DNA of 64,000 bases from Yamagishiella unicocca (Eukaryota > Chlorophyta > Chlorophyceae > Chlamydomonadales > Volvocaceae): NCBI GenBank assembly GCA_003116995.1, contig BDSL01000040.1, positions 558,001 to 622,000 of the forward strand, given 5' to 3'. Below, in pieces: positions 45,325 through 57,434 of this stretch. Made by a program: the position numbers and the translations under genes. Numbering within the stretch: position 1 is the stretch's first letter; each line of letters starts with the position of its first letter. The notes under the pieces were generated by a model that worked only from the letters and a program-made list of their open reading frames with translations, did no database searches and was not told the DNA's origin.

Positions 45325-46947
45325 GAAGGCATTATTCGCGTGGCGGAGGGGTGGGGGTGTTTGTCCGGTAGGTAATGTGGGTCGGGTGGTATCGGATGGT
45401 AAACGTCGGGGACACGGTCGTCAGGTTGGCTAAACTACTATTTTCGTAGGTGGGTCATGCCTAAACGCTACCGCAAAATGAAGCACGGACGGAATGTTGC
45501 GAGGCACTCTCGATGCTTACGGCTCTGGATGGTTTTGAGTATGTCGCCGGTTAGCAAAGCGACCCGTTACCCCTGCGGCGTGTTATCGCTGCGACCGTTA
45601 GCTCTTGAGGCCTGCGCACGGCGCAACTCACCATGCGATGGGTTGCCGACAAAGGCTCCGCTTTTGGCGAAGCCATCTGCAGCGCCGTGGTGCAGGAGGG
45701 GCTGCTGCTGGTCGGGCGCCGGCGCGGCATCGGGCGACCCAGCGAGTCGCCGCGCCCCGGAGAGGGCGGTGTTGGCCCTCGTCATGGTGTCGGGCGACCC
45801 TGATCCTGGCGCTGTCCTGAATATGGTGCTGTTATGGTGCTATGCTTCCACCCTTGCGGTGGATTGGTCGCAGGGTCTGGATTTGGCTTAACCGGGCGGA
45901 ACCGCCGTCTTTCGTCGCGAGTCTTGTTAAAAATGTTCAGCGGCTGCTCCTGGTATTTTTGTATCGCTGGTGCTGGGCAACGCTTGCGAAATGGCTGTCT
46001 CGGACCAGGTCTTCCGAAGGCGCTGGAGCCGCTAGCGGGGCGTCTGCGCAATGCGCGCTAGGGCTACGGTCGCCGGGCCTCCCATGTCACGGAATGGTGT
46101 GCTGTTGAGTGATAACCTTAGAAGGATCAACGCATCAGGCGTAGGTGTTTTGATGAGGTGGGAAGCCGCGGCAGATGAAGACGTGAAAATCAAAGCCGTA
46201 AAGAGACGGGTTGTGGGTGGCAGCTTGGTGTCGATGAGTTCATATTGAACGCAGCTGGACATGCTAGGCTTGACAGCTTGGGAGTAACCCGGTATAATTT
46301 GCGCAACAATTCCCGATTTACTGAGGCCCCATGCGTGAGGGATTTCATACCTGTACGACATTTGCCCTTACCCCTGCACCTATAAAGTTGTTCAAGGGGT
46401 ACCGAGCCGCTGTGCACCGAATAGGTTAAACGTGTGAGCTGATTTCTGTGATCCCTTTATCCTCTATCTATTTGCCTCCTTGACCAAGCAGCGAGCGAGC
46501 TACGCGCGGCGACGTCAGGCCAGCTTAAGCCGCAACTCGCCGGCAGCATCCGGTAAGCGGGAGCACTGGCTGGGGAGCCGCGCCTAGGAGATGTATTCGC
46601 CGGTTTTTGCGCCAGGAGCTATAAGCTTCGTGGCGAGCATCGTGCAGGATCGTCGGCAAGGGTCATGCAGGGCGTCGTTCAGCCGTTGGCGCCAGCCAGC
46701 TGCGCAGCGATGTAGCTTACCCTACCTCCACCTTTGAAACTGTTCGACTCTGACAGAAAAGCCTGCCATGCATCCTGCGTCCTTAGCCCTGCGTCGGCCG
46801 CGTTGACCGCGATCACATCCCTGCTGTCCTGCTGCTGCAGGTCCCGCTACTCCCCACGCGCGCCCGTGTACTCGACTGCTGCTGCTACTGACGAGGGACC
46901 GCGGTCTTCCGTCAACAAGCTCAGCTGTTAGGCAACCTTGCCGCCTG
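45325..46947. promoter_or_regulatory. Divergent intergenic region
   Basis: About 1.6 kb lies between the starts of the minus-strand hypothetical gene and the plus-strand subtilase. No supported exon, repeat array or RNA gene is visible. It must contain or overlap both promoters. Confidence 0.4.
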
Positions 46948-49900
46948 ATGGCGCTGCGCGCCAGGCGCGACAGCGCCCGAGCGGCCCGATCCTCTTCGTG
47001 GGCGCTTGTTGCGTTGATCGCGCTGATGCTGGTCGTCACAACAGCACCCCGCCCCGCTGCTGCCGCTGGTCGCGTCCTCACCGCCGCAACCATCAAGCTC
47101 ACCAGCAGCAATGTAAGTATAATCCAGATAAGAGGTGCCTTAACATGATAGCGCAGGACGCGAGACTGCGGCTCGCATAGCAGCGTATTTTTGTCCCTTG
47201 CGCGCTCCCACCGCCGCGCCTTCACAGCCTTTCGAGGCCCAGCACAACCCAGCACCAGCATGCGGTGCCACGATTGCAAGCTGCAACTGCTGCTCTCCTG
47301 AAATGGCCGACCCAAATCGCTGCAAACCGCCGACCCAAATCAATTTTCTCGTAAATCTCCTTGACAATCCTGGCCCCTGCAGGGCACGAGCCAGCCCCAG
47401 ACTGCAGCGCAAGGAGCCACCACCACCGTCACCACCGGCGCCGGCATCCCGACGAGCAAGTCATCACCGAGCGCGACTGCCTCAAGCCCCATTCCCACTG
47501 TCGGCTCGGCTCCCTCCGCCGTGCCCACCGCTACGACAGCTGCGATCCCAGCGGCAGCCGGCGGCGGCGAGATGATGGCCACCATAGACGGCGGCGCGAC
47601 GTCAGTGCTGCCCGCAGGCACCATCACACCCATAACCAACAACGCGACGGGCGCCTTCGCCCCCGGCTGGCGGTCTGCGTCATACGGCTGCGTGGACTGC
47701 AACTTCACGGACACTCAGCGGGTGAGGAACTGGGAGGAGGGCGCGTTGCTTGGGGCCTAGCGGTGGCGGAAACTCTTACTTACGCGTGTTTTGGACACCT
47801 ACCTATCATTTCCCATGCTAATGGCCTTTCCAAACGCCCTCCCCAAATCCTCCTGAACCGAACTCCCCGCCCCGTCTCACCCCGCCCCGCCTCGCCAAAA
47901 CGCCGTATGACCAACACGCATCCCTATGCTGCCCCGCCTCGGCCCGCTTGCAGCGCCGCGCTGCCGATGCCGCCAGCATCTACGCTGAGATCGCCCCATG
48001 GGCCGCGCTGGTGCTGGAGACCGACAACGCCTTCTCGGGCAGCAGGTGCGGGCACAGAGCGTGGGGCGGCGCTACCACCGTCGCCGTCCTTGACATTTGT
48101 ATTCGTTCATGAGCCGACGGAGGAGTTATAGTTGGACTATGACTAGGAAGGAGAGAAGGGTTAGGCGCGGGATACATGTGGACGCGCCAAACGCCCTCCC
48201 GGTCCAAGCCAGGCCCGCACTTGGGCCGCGGGCACAAACAAGCGTCGTCGTACCGGTGTTAGGAGGGAAAAGATGTGGGTCATCGTAGCTAAGTGGGCAC
48301 CATCTGGGTCGGCACAGGTGCCTACCGTGCCCCAATACACATCCTGATGAGCATAGGCAAGCTCCCCTACGGGGCACATCATCCCACAGCATCAATCCCC
48401 GTGGCTCAGCACCGACCCCCAATCAACCCGCCCCTCCACCGGGTTTCCTTGGAACCCCGCCCCTGCACGTTGCAGCGTGCTGGACATGTGGATCAAGGGC
48501 GCCGGGGTGGCTCGCGTTGTGCTGTACCTGCAGGACACTCGCCAGCGCCGCCTCAGCAGGTGCGTGTCGTACTAACATCCTATCAAAGGGTGGGCGGGGG
48601 AAAGGCAAACGACAACGCGAGTTGTATGTAGGACCAAGGGCGGACGGTAGGTTGCGAGGAGGATGTGTGGGTGGACTAGAAGTGCCCGGCTGGAGTAAGT
48701 CACCCTGCTTGGCTATTGCTATTGCCGTTGCCTTCATAAGCCGTCGGAAGCAAGAGAGGATGCGAACTGCACATCCCTAGGTGCCAACACGGACGACAGG
48801 AGTAATGATCTGCAGCCACGCCAGTCGAGTTGGCAATGTGGGTCGCCAGGAACGGGTACCGGAATTCCATATTGAGTCCTCTAACCGCGAATTCCCTCGC
48901 CCCTGCCCATTCCGTCGTTTCGTGCACGACAGCGAGGTGCAGTTCTCTCGCCTGGACAGCGCTGCCGCGTCGCAGAAGGGCGTGACGGTACTCGGATCCG
49001 ATGACGACGGCTGGATCCGGTTCCAGATCTCGCTGGCGCAGCTGGCAACGGTCCCCGGGTCGAGCGCCACGCAGCTTGCTGACGTCAGCGGCTGGAACCG
49101 GATTGTCATAAGGGACATCAGCGGTGAGTGCGAGCGGCATTGCGCTGAGATGGGCGCGTCTGCGCCAAGGGTGGTGTATCTTGGTTGTTGTTGTAACGGT
49201 TACAGTGTTGGTAATGTGCATCCGTCACGTTGGTGAAAAGCCGAGACGGGGGCCGTTGCACGACTGGTATGCGGCGGGATGCGCAGCCCGCAGCAGCTGG
49301 GTTTTTGCTTCAGCCGCGCCGTGCGTTGTCCTTGTTGTAGTCAAGGCCGAGGCCGGTAGGCAGCTGTTACAACGGCGCTGGGTTGCCCTGGCAGCTGCCG
49401 AATGACCACACGCACGATGCCAAGCAAGGCCAACACCGGCTCACTTCGATAGTACCATTTACTCATCATCACGCCCGCTAGCGCCTCCCACGCTTGACGC
49501 CTCCCACGCTTGACGCCTCCCGCGCTTGACGCCTCCCGCGCTTGACGCCTCCCGCGCTTGACGCCTCCCACTCTTGATGCCTCCCGCGACAGGCATCGGC
49601 TTCAAGCTGCAGCTCAGCTCGTTGCGCCTGGTGGCCCTGGGCTTGTCTGCGTCCGAGTGGAGCGGCCTGAACCTGCCCTCCCTGCAGTTCAGCCCCGTAC
49701 AGTCGTTCAAGCTGCCGGTGCTGAACATTGAGACCATGAAGGCGAGGGGGTGCGGGGAGGAGGAGGCGCCTATGGGAGAGCTTCCTATAACGGGAGGCCG
49801 AGGGGTGCAAGGAGTAGGCCGAGGCGGTGCAAGGTGCAAGGGGTAGCGGGACCAGTTGGGAGCGCGGTCAGTGCCGCACACGAACGAGCTAGCTACAGCT

Positions 49901-52900
49901 ACGAACTCGTCAATGGGGTGCAGTAGATGGACAGGGGGACAGGTGCGGGGCCCACAGGTTGGTGTGCACGGACAGGGCAGGGCCCGGGGCAAGGCTGGGT
50001 TGGCTCAGTCTTATCCAGAGGCGGAGTCGCGTCTAACCCATACCGTACGCCGTACCCTAACGTTTCTGTTTCCCGCACTCAACTTACAATAATAATTCCT
50101 TGAGCTAGCTAGCTAGCGACGTACGCCTGCACTGCTGCTGCCGTTGCCGATGCCCCCCTCGGGTTGCCACACAGCGCCGTTCCGCTCCGATAGCTCGCCT
50201 CGCCACCGCGCCACCACCCAACGGCCCCGCGTGCTCACAGGTGCTGCTGCCCCTGCCGGCTCCGGCGGCCCCGGCGGCCGGCGCTGCCCCCTCCCCCGCA
50301 CCGGCCCCGGCGGCGCATGTTGCCACGCTGCAGGCAGGCGAGACGAACTCCCAGCTGCGCTACATCATGAAGCTGCGCTCATCGGCCAACCTGGGCACCC
50401 TCAAGGGCATCTGCCAGGTGGGTGTGGCGGCGGCGAGGGGCGGAGCGTGCGGGCTGTGGGAAGGGTGCACCTAAAATGCACCTACCCCTACCTGCCGCGT
50501 GCATGCATGCGACAGATGCTGCATGTCGGGTGGCGTCGCGCGCGGAACGATTGGATACACAGTTTCTGGCCTCCTCGTGTACCGTATTGCTTGGTCCTTT
50601 GTCGCTCTTTCGATATCGATACGCCAAAGCTGCCTCGCGCAACGCACGGGCACGCCAGCGCCCCGCTTCGAAACCAGCTACACCTTCCGTCCTTTCTTCC
50701 TTGCCTCCACACGCGCGCACCGCATCGCACGCAGGAGCTCGCCGGCGCGCTGCCCCAGGGCGGCTCCCGCTTCCGCGGCGCGTGCGACCCCATCACCTTG
50801 CCCGCGGTGTTCGACCTGAGCCGCGCGGACGAGGCGCCGCTGAAGTGGGCCTTCCAGTCCTTCACCGTCTCGTCGCAGGTGCGTGGTGGTCGGGTGGGGC
50901 GAGGGAAGCACTGGGATGCGCCTTACCCGCTTGCTTGCTTGCTTGCTTGCCCACGCGCCTCAAGGAAGTCGTTGGAAGTCAGTAACGCTTACTACGCAGA
51001 AAGAAGCCCAAGGGGCTGTACACACCTTCGTGCGAGGTGCACCTTTGTGCAGGGTGTGTGTGAGACGGGGGCGGGGGAGGTTGTATCTAATGCAGGATTG
51101 AGTCGGCACATGGTACGCTTACGTGACGTCCCAACCCGTGCGTGGCCCCTTCCTCCCAACCCGTGCGTTGCGGTCCCTCCATCCCTCCCCATCCTCAGCC
51201 CAGTTATCCAGCATGCATATCAAAACGTCTGTCCTAAACGGTTTTTTCTGGCATCCACGGGTCTTCCTCGAAACCCTCCCCATGTCGTGTAACCGGTCTT
51301 TATGCCACCTCCCCTTGGCGACCCCACCGACACACCCAGGTGGACCTGGACAACATGCGCACCGCCCTGGGCTCCTCCCTGGAGTACCTGGAACGCGACC
51401 TGATGGCCTCCATTGGGCTGTACGAATACCACCATGACACCGCCAACGGCACCCGCACCCCAACCCCAACGCCGACCCGAACGCCAACCCCATCCTCAGC
51501 AGCTCAGGACGAGGGCCACATGGTGGCTACCATCCAAGTGGAACCAGTAGAGCCGTCTGGTACTGTCCCCCCTGCCCCCGCATACGGCACGGTCTTCGCT
51601 AGCTCGAACCCAAGCCCCAGTGCTCCGAGCCCGAGCCCCACGCCCACTGCGTCTCCCAGCCCAAGCCCCGCTGCCCAGAGACCGAGCCCCACTGCCCAGA
51701 GACCGAGCCCCACTGCCCAGGGTCCGAACCCAAGCCCCGCTGCCCAGAGTCCGAACCCAAGCCCCACTGCCCAGAGCCCGAACCCGAGCCCCGCTGCCCA
51801 GAGCCCGAACCCAAGCCCCGCTGCCCAGAGCCCAAGCCCAAGTATCCGTGAGGACTGCTTCTGCATTGAGCTATACTCGCCCGTGTGCGGCAGCGACGGC
51901 CGTCAGTACGGCAACGCCTGCTTCGCCTGGTGCGCGGGCGTGCTGACGTGGACGCCCGGCACGTGCGGCAGCGACGGCGGCGGCGACAGCGCCTTCCCTG
52001 GAGGCGGCTTTGGCGCCGCCGAGACGATCGAGGCCAATACCAGGTCGTGGGGCCTGGACCGGATCGACCAGGTAGGCTGCTGGCAGGCGTATGCTTTCGG
52101 ACAGGCGTCCTAACGCGGCACGTCGGACAGGGGTCGAGCCTTGAGTATCGGCATTATTTTTAACGCGCGGGTTTGGCGCGAGGGTTTGGATGTATAAGGG
52201 CTAGCTGTAAAGTAAGGTCGCTGGTCGCATTGCGTGCCCATCGTGACGTGACCTCGCTCCCCAGCTGCAGCTACAGCTGCTCGCACACCGCCTCAGTGAC
52301 CCCTATCTTCCGCCCGCGGGGAACAGCTGATCGCTTGCTTCCCTCCCCCTGCTACGGCCGACCCACGGGCTTTCTCCACGGGCTTCCCTCACAAATCCCC
52401 CTCCTTCTCCGTCTCCTCGCCTATCATCATTTGCAGATGTCACTGCCCATGGATGGCGGCTACCGCCCTGGCCGCCTGGACGGCTCTGGCTCGCACAGTG
52501 AGTCCCGGCACCTCCTGGGACGTTATAAGCTACTGCCTACATGTGCGCGGGCAGATTGCACCCAACGCCCCGCAAAGACGCGACGTTGCGCTCGCGCCCC
52601 TCACGCGCTCTCCGTCCGCGCTCGGTATCAAACGTACGTGCGACACAGCCCAACACCGTGCGTTTTGCAACTTCTACTCAGGTTGCCCACGCATGCTTCA
52701 TCTCACCAGGCGTCACTCCCCCGCACACATACAGTGACACACTGTTTCTACCTTTCACGCACCATCGGGGATCGCCCTTATTATTGTCATTGCAATACCA
52801 GAACGCACCCCTCGCTCGGCCCTCTCCCCCTGCCTGTACCTCTCAGTCTACGTGCTCGACACCGGCGTGCGCACCAGCCACTTTGCCTTCTCGGGCCGCG

Positions 52901-55900
52901 TGGGAGAGGGCGTCTCCATGCTGGGCGGAAGCTACCAGGACGACCAAGGCCACGGAACCCACGTCGCCGGTGAGTCGGTCGGCTGGCCGGGAGGGTCAAA
53001 AATTTGAAGTAACATTTAACAAAAGGAGACAATATAATGCAAATAATAGTAATGCCCGGCTTGGGGTCCGCTGCCACGCCTGTTATGGCGGGTGGCGCGA
53101 CGGCAGTGGGTACGGCGGCAGTGGGTACGGCAGATCCACGGCGCCTCCAGGACGGATGGATCGTCCACCCGTGCCCACATATCCTGGCGCCGATGCTTAC
53201 CTCCCCCTCTCCCCCCCGTATCGTCCCCCCACGCCAACCCGCCGCAGCTACGGCCCTAGGCGCTGTGTACGGCGTTGCACGTGGTGCCATCCTCCACCCC
53301 GTCAAGGTACTGGACTCGTCCGGCAGCGGGTCGTACTCCAACATCATTGCCGGCCTTGGATGGTGCGTGTCGGCGGCCGGATTATTGGGGCGTCCGCTGC
53401 TTGGGGGGTGGCGCCGGCAGGATCAACCAGCCGATAGAAGCCAAGCAGTGGCCCTTACTTGTCCTGCCCACCGTTGATTGTCCTCTCGTCGATAGTTTAC
53501 CAACTGGATTAAATATGGCATAAATATCCACCCATCCAGCGACCCACTCCTTGCAACAACCCCGGCGCCGCACCCGCCCTACCGCCCTCCCGTCCGCCCG
53601 TCCGTCCGTCCAACCGTCCATCCGTCCATCCGTCCATCCGTCCATCCGTCCGTCCGTCCATCCGTCCTCAGGGTTAAGGACCACGTGAGCCGCAACGGCA
53701 TCCGCCAGGCGGTGGTGTCCATGTCGCTCAACGGACCCCGGGCAGCCAGCCTCAACGACGCAGTGGCGGATCTCACCAACGTGAGCAGCGGGCTGGGGTC
53801 GGTGCTGCAGATGGAGTGAGCAGCGGGCTGGGGTCGTCGGTGCTGCATATGGAGTGAGCAGCGGGCTGGGGTCGTCGGTGCTGCAGATGGAGTGAGCAGC
53901 GGGCTGGGGTCGTCGGTGCTGCAGATGGAGTGAGCAGCGGGCTGGGGCCGTCGGTGCTGCAGATGGAGTGAGCAGCGGGCTGGGGTCGTCGGTGCTGCAG
54001 ATGGAGTGAGCAGCGGGCTGGGGTCGTCGGTGCTGCAGATGGAGTGAGCAGCGCGCTGGGGTCGGTGCTGCAGATGGAGTGAGCAGCGGGCTGGGGCCGT
54101 CGGTGCTGCAGATGGAGTGAGCAGCGGGCTGGGGCCGTCGGTGCTGCAGATGGAGTGAGCAGCGGGCTGGGGTCGGTGCTGCAGATGGAGTGAGCAGCGG
54201 GCTGGGGCCGTCGGTGCTGCAGATGGAGTGTGGCTTCGTGGCCACTGACCGCGATAGATGAAGGCCCGTCACGAAGCCTTTCAGCAGATATTGCTGCGGC
54301 TCGGCTGTTGTCGCATACTTATTATGTCATCATCGACCAATTGCGTTTGGGTAGTGCTAGCTAGCGATGAGTGGACCGCTTCGCGAAGCTGCCTTCCCCG
54401 GTGTGCCGTGCTTGCATCTCCGTGCTTCCGTCCGGATGGGTCAACGAGCTTGCTTGCGTAGGTTAGGTCATCAGGCCGTTCGTTGAGCCTTGGCAACAAC
54501 TAGTGGGGGGCCTTCCTTTGTGATTATCGCGGATGGCGGCAATCGCGATGCGTGGGGACCGGCAGCGCAAGTTGGGCGGCTGCTGGGATAGGAACATAGG
54601 ACCTTGTCATCCGCGTTTCTCGCTGCGTGTGCGAAGGAGCATCTCCAGCAGTAAACCATCTGACGTCAAGCTAAACATGCTCACGTGCTCACGCCTACTA
54701 CCTGTGTGCAGGCGGGCATCGTGGTGGTGGTGGCTGCCGGCAACAACAACGGCGGTGACACGTGCAGCTACAGGTGGGCTGGGCCTTGCGGGCGCCCGGT
54801 ACGGTTCTGTGGGATACATGGACCACGCGGCCTTGGCCTTGCTTGCACCCCTGCGTTCTCCTCTCTCCCGGAATCCATTCCACACCTTCCCGGGCCCGTA
54901 CGTGCCTCGTCGCTTTGCCGCTTTGCCGTCACGCGGTCTCAACCCTCGAGTCCGTCCCGGCAACCTTATCACCACCTTCGCTGATTTGGAGTCACGCGGT
55001 CTCAGCCCTCGGTCTCTGTCTCCTCCGTCTTCCTCAATGTCAGGCGGTGTGCCCGATGGTTCTACCTTTTGGTCTGGAACCCACTGTAACCGTTGCAACA
55101 GCCTAAAGTCCGTCCCGGCAACATTGTTCCCACCCTTGATCTACCCTGCGTGTTTTGTTTGCTTCCACGCACGCCCCCAGCCCCGCGTCCGCCCCCTCCG
55201 CTATCGCCGTGGGCGCCTCCAACCGCGACGATACGCTGGCGTCCTTCTCCAACATCGGCGGCTGCGTCTTCACCTTCGCCCCCGGATCCTACATCGTGTC
55301 CGCCTCCTACTCGGGAGACAACGCGGAGGCCACCATGTCGGGGACGAGCATGGCGGCACCGCATGTAGGTGGAGGGCACCCGGGCGCCGGGAGGGGGGGA
55401 GGTGCAAAACATAACCGGTGACTCAACGTGGGACGGGGGCGGGGCGGGATGCGGATTCAGTGTGCGAGCCAAAAGGGAACCGTCGGTTCTGCTTTTAACT
55501 AGGAAGCCGTCTTTGCGAATCCAAATAAGGGCCGTCTGGTCTGCTAGGTTATCATACTGCACTGATTCGCTGCGTGGGGGACTCAACAAACCCGCCCATT
55601 CATACATACGCTGGCGGGCTGGTAGATGCTATGGCTTTGAGCTGGCTCGGGGCTTCCATCGCAAGCTTACTTGACGATGCACTACTGCTCGGCCTCCATC
55701 GCGAGCTTACTCGCCTGGCCTGCATCCCCCCATGCGTTTGTGATTGACCCCTCCCATGCGCGCGCGTCCAGGCGTCCGAAGCCTATGCACCAGCTACACT
55801 TCCCACGTTGAGTCACCAGTTTCTTTTTCGGCCCCCCTCCCAATGCGTCAACGGTTTTCTGGGTCAACGGTTTTCGCGTCAACGGTTTTTGTGTAACTCC

Positions 55901-56380
55901 CCCCCCTGCGTGTTCCTCCTGCCGCAGGCCTCCGGAGTGGCGGCCATGGTGCTGCAGGCCTACCCGGGCGCCTCCGTCGGCACCGTCCGCGACCGCATCG
56001 CCGCCGCCGCCGCCGGCATCACTTTGAGCTCCTCCTCGCCCTCCCGCCTGCTCAACGCCATGACGTCGCGCCTGGCGCCCGGCTCCTCCACCCCGACCCC
56101 CACCACGGCGCCCGCGCCCGCCCCCACCCCCACCCCCACCGCCACGCCTACGCCGACTCCTACCACCGCGCCCATCCAGTGGCCTTCCAGTGGCTTCACA
56201 TGGCCGTGGTCCACAATTGCTCCCACGCCGACGCCGACGCCGACGGCGGCCCCCAAGCCTTCTCCCACTCCCACGCCCGCTCCCGCGCCCGCCCCAGCGC
56301 CGACTCCAACTACCTCTCCGCTTACCATCAGCCGCCCGGACTGGTGCAGTGTGTGTGCCTGGTGCCTCATGTGCACCTGA
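46948..56380 (+). CDS. Secreted multidomain subtilase with Kazal module (sporangin/hatching-enzyme-like)
   Basis: Sixteen exons, all phases consistent, about 1059 aa: 46948-47112, 47383-47721, 47954-48045, 48476-48559, 48933-49123, 49593-49741, 50241-50417, 50735-50878, 51340-52071, 52437-52497, 52847-52969, 53248-53362, 53672-53780, 54712-54773, 55181-55364, 55928-56380. Exon 6 needs a GC donor (AAG/GCGAGG) or a slightly longer form. A signal peptide ([13 protein letters not shown]) is followed by a Thr/Ser/Pro-rich stretch and a beta-rich ectodomain (about 169-345). An I9-like propeptide comes next ([10 protein letters not shown] to [12 protein letters not shown]), then a SPNPSPAAQ linker and a Kazal module with Cys 620, 622, 630, 641, 645, 656. 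The S8 domain has D716 (YVLDTG), H747 (GHGTHVA), N838 (AAGNNN) and S904 (GTSMAAPH). The tail is Pro/Thr-rich and ends in a Cys-rich segment. Secreted subtilases release daughter cells by digesting mother wall in this lineage; that role here is inference. Confidence 0.85.
49484..49585 (+). repeat. 16-bp tandem array, subtilase intron 5
   Basis: About seven units of GCCTCCCACGCTTGAC or GCCTCCCGCGCTTGAC end directly before the exon 6 acceptor (GCGACAG at 49592). Confidence 0.88.
51203..51310 (+). repeat. Dispersed repeat B copy, subtilase intron 8
   Basis: The most complete copy: CAGCATGCATATCAAAACG, then GGCATCCACGGGTCTTCCTC, then GTCGTGTAACCGGTCTTTAT. It ends about 30 bases before the exon 9 acceptor. 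Confidence 0.8.
53588..53668 (+). repeat. CCGT/CCAT tetranucleotide array, subtilase intron 12
   Basis: About 20 tetranucleotide units make up the pyrimidine-rich tract just before the exon 13 acceptor at 53671. The array thus serves as the polypyrimidine tract. Confidence 0.85.
53781..54232 (+). repeat. Minisatellite repeating the splice-donor region, subtilase intron 13
   Basis: About 11 units of roughly 40 bases, each with GTGAGCAGCGGGCTGGGG, a TCGGTGCTGCAGATGGA block and often a TCGTCGG insert. The first unit begins at the exon 13 donor itself, so every unit carries a GTGAGC donor-like word. Confidence 0.9.
55035..55101 (+). repeat. Dispersed repeat A copy, subtilase intron 14
   Basis: A near-full plus-oriented copy from AATGTCAGGCGGTGTGCCC to TAACCGTTGCAACAGCC. 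Confidence 0.78.
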
Positions 56381-57399
56381 TGACGGCATGATGCGCACAG
56401 CAGCGGCAGCAGCAGCACCAATTACTGCCATGGCAGTTTATAGTAAGCTCGGCAGGGCCGTTTCAGGCACCTACCTGCCGAGATGCCAGCTGGCTAGCTG
56501 GCTAGCTAGCTGCATGCAGCCACATAGGAAAGGCAATGTATGTACATAGGTGCATTGGACCAAAGATGAATCAATTCATGCGCGGTAAAGATGTACCAAT
56601 ACTCAATGTGTGCCTGGGTGGAGGTAGGTGCGTGGTGCCACACGCTCGCTTGTGTGCGTGGAGAGGTGGGGGTGCCTGGGTGGTTGGAACCATGAGACAC
56701 GTGCGTGAATCGCGGTGCGCTGGTTTCTGGGTCGTCAATTTTCATGCGGCTGCACAAGGGGCGGCATCACACGTGCGAGGCACGGCGTTGCGTGGTTTTT
56801 CATCTACGTCGCACGCGCGGCTTTTTTTGCGTCAGTGCACAGCTGCAGTGGAGATTTCCTATTCATGCGGGTAGGTGGTAATAAAGCGCGCTCGGACCCA
56901 ACCTCAGACGAAATGGTAGGCGGGTGCGGTTAGGCGTCATGGGGTGCACGTAGTAGTGGTCGCGGCAGTTAGGGCCGCGTGCAGTTAGGGCCGCGTGCAG
57001 TAGGGACGCGTGCAGTAGGGCCGCGTGCAGTAGGGCCGCGTGCTTGTCATGTATACTGGCGGGCTGAGACTAGCGATACCAGGTCATGAATGACGCGCCT
57101 TCTTACGTGAACTAAGGTTCCGGACAGGGAATCAGGTCCTCTTTGGCCCAATACCTAAACGGGTTCGGGCTCCCATCACTTTAGCGAGAAGTAATTTTCA
57201 TTGGAGGAGTACCAGTAGATGTAAGAAATCTGTCTATCGATGAACGTCCTGTGCAGTTATCCGTTGCAAGGCTCTTTTGGATTTGGCTGCAACTGTTTCA
57301 GGCTGTCCCATTCGTTTCGATGGCGTGCGCCGCACGCCATGCTCCGCACGGCATGCGTGGAGCGCCTGTACATTCAATATTAACACGACGTAGCCTCAC
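56381..57399. other. Subtilase 3' flank
   Basis: No supported gene. A TGTAA at 57220-57224 is a possible but distant poly(A) signal for the subtilase. A 16-bp tandem array (AGGGCCGCGTGCAGT-like, five units) lies at about 56963-57045. Confidence 0.45.
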
Positions 57400-57410
57400 T
57401 TACCTCCTGT
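57400..57410. repeat. Target-site duplication, left
   Basis: TTACCTCCTGT, identical to 62660-62670. It directly precedes the LINE 5' end. Confidence 0.75.
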
Positions 57411-57434
57411 GATTCTATTTCTGGTTCTGGTACC

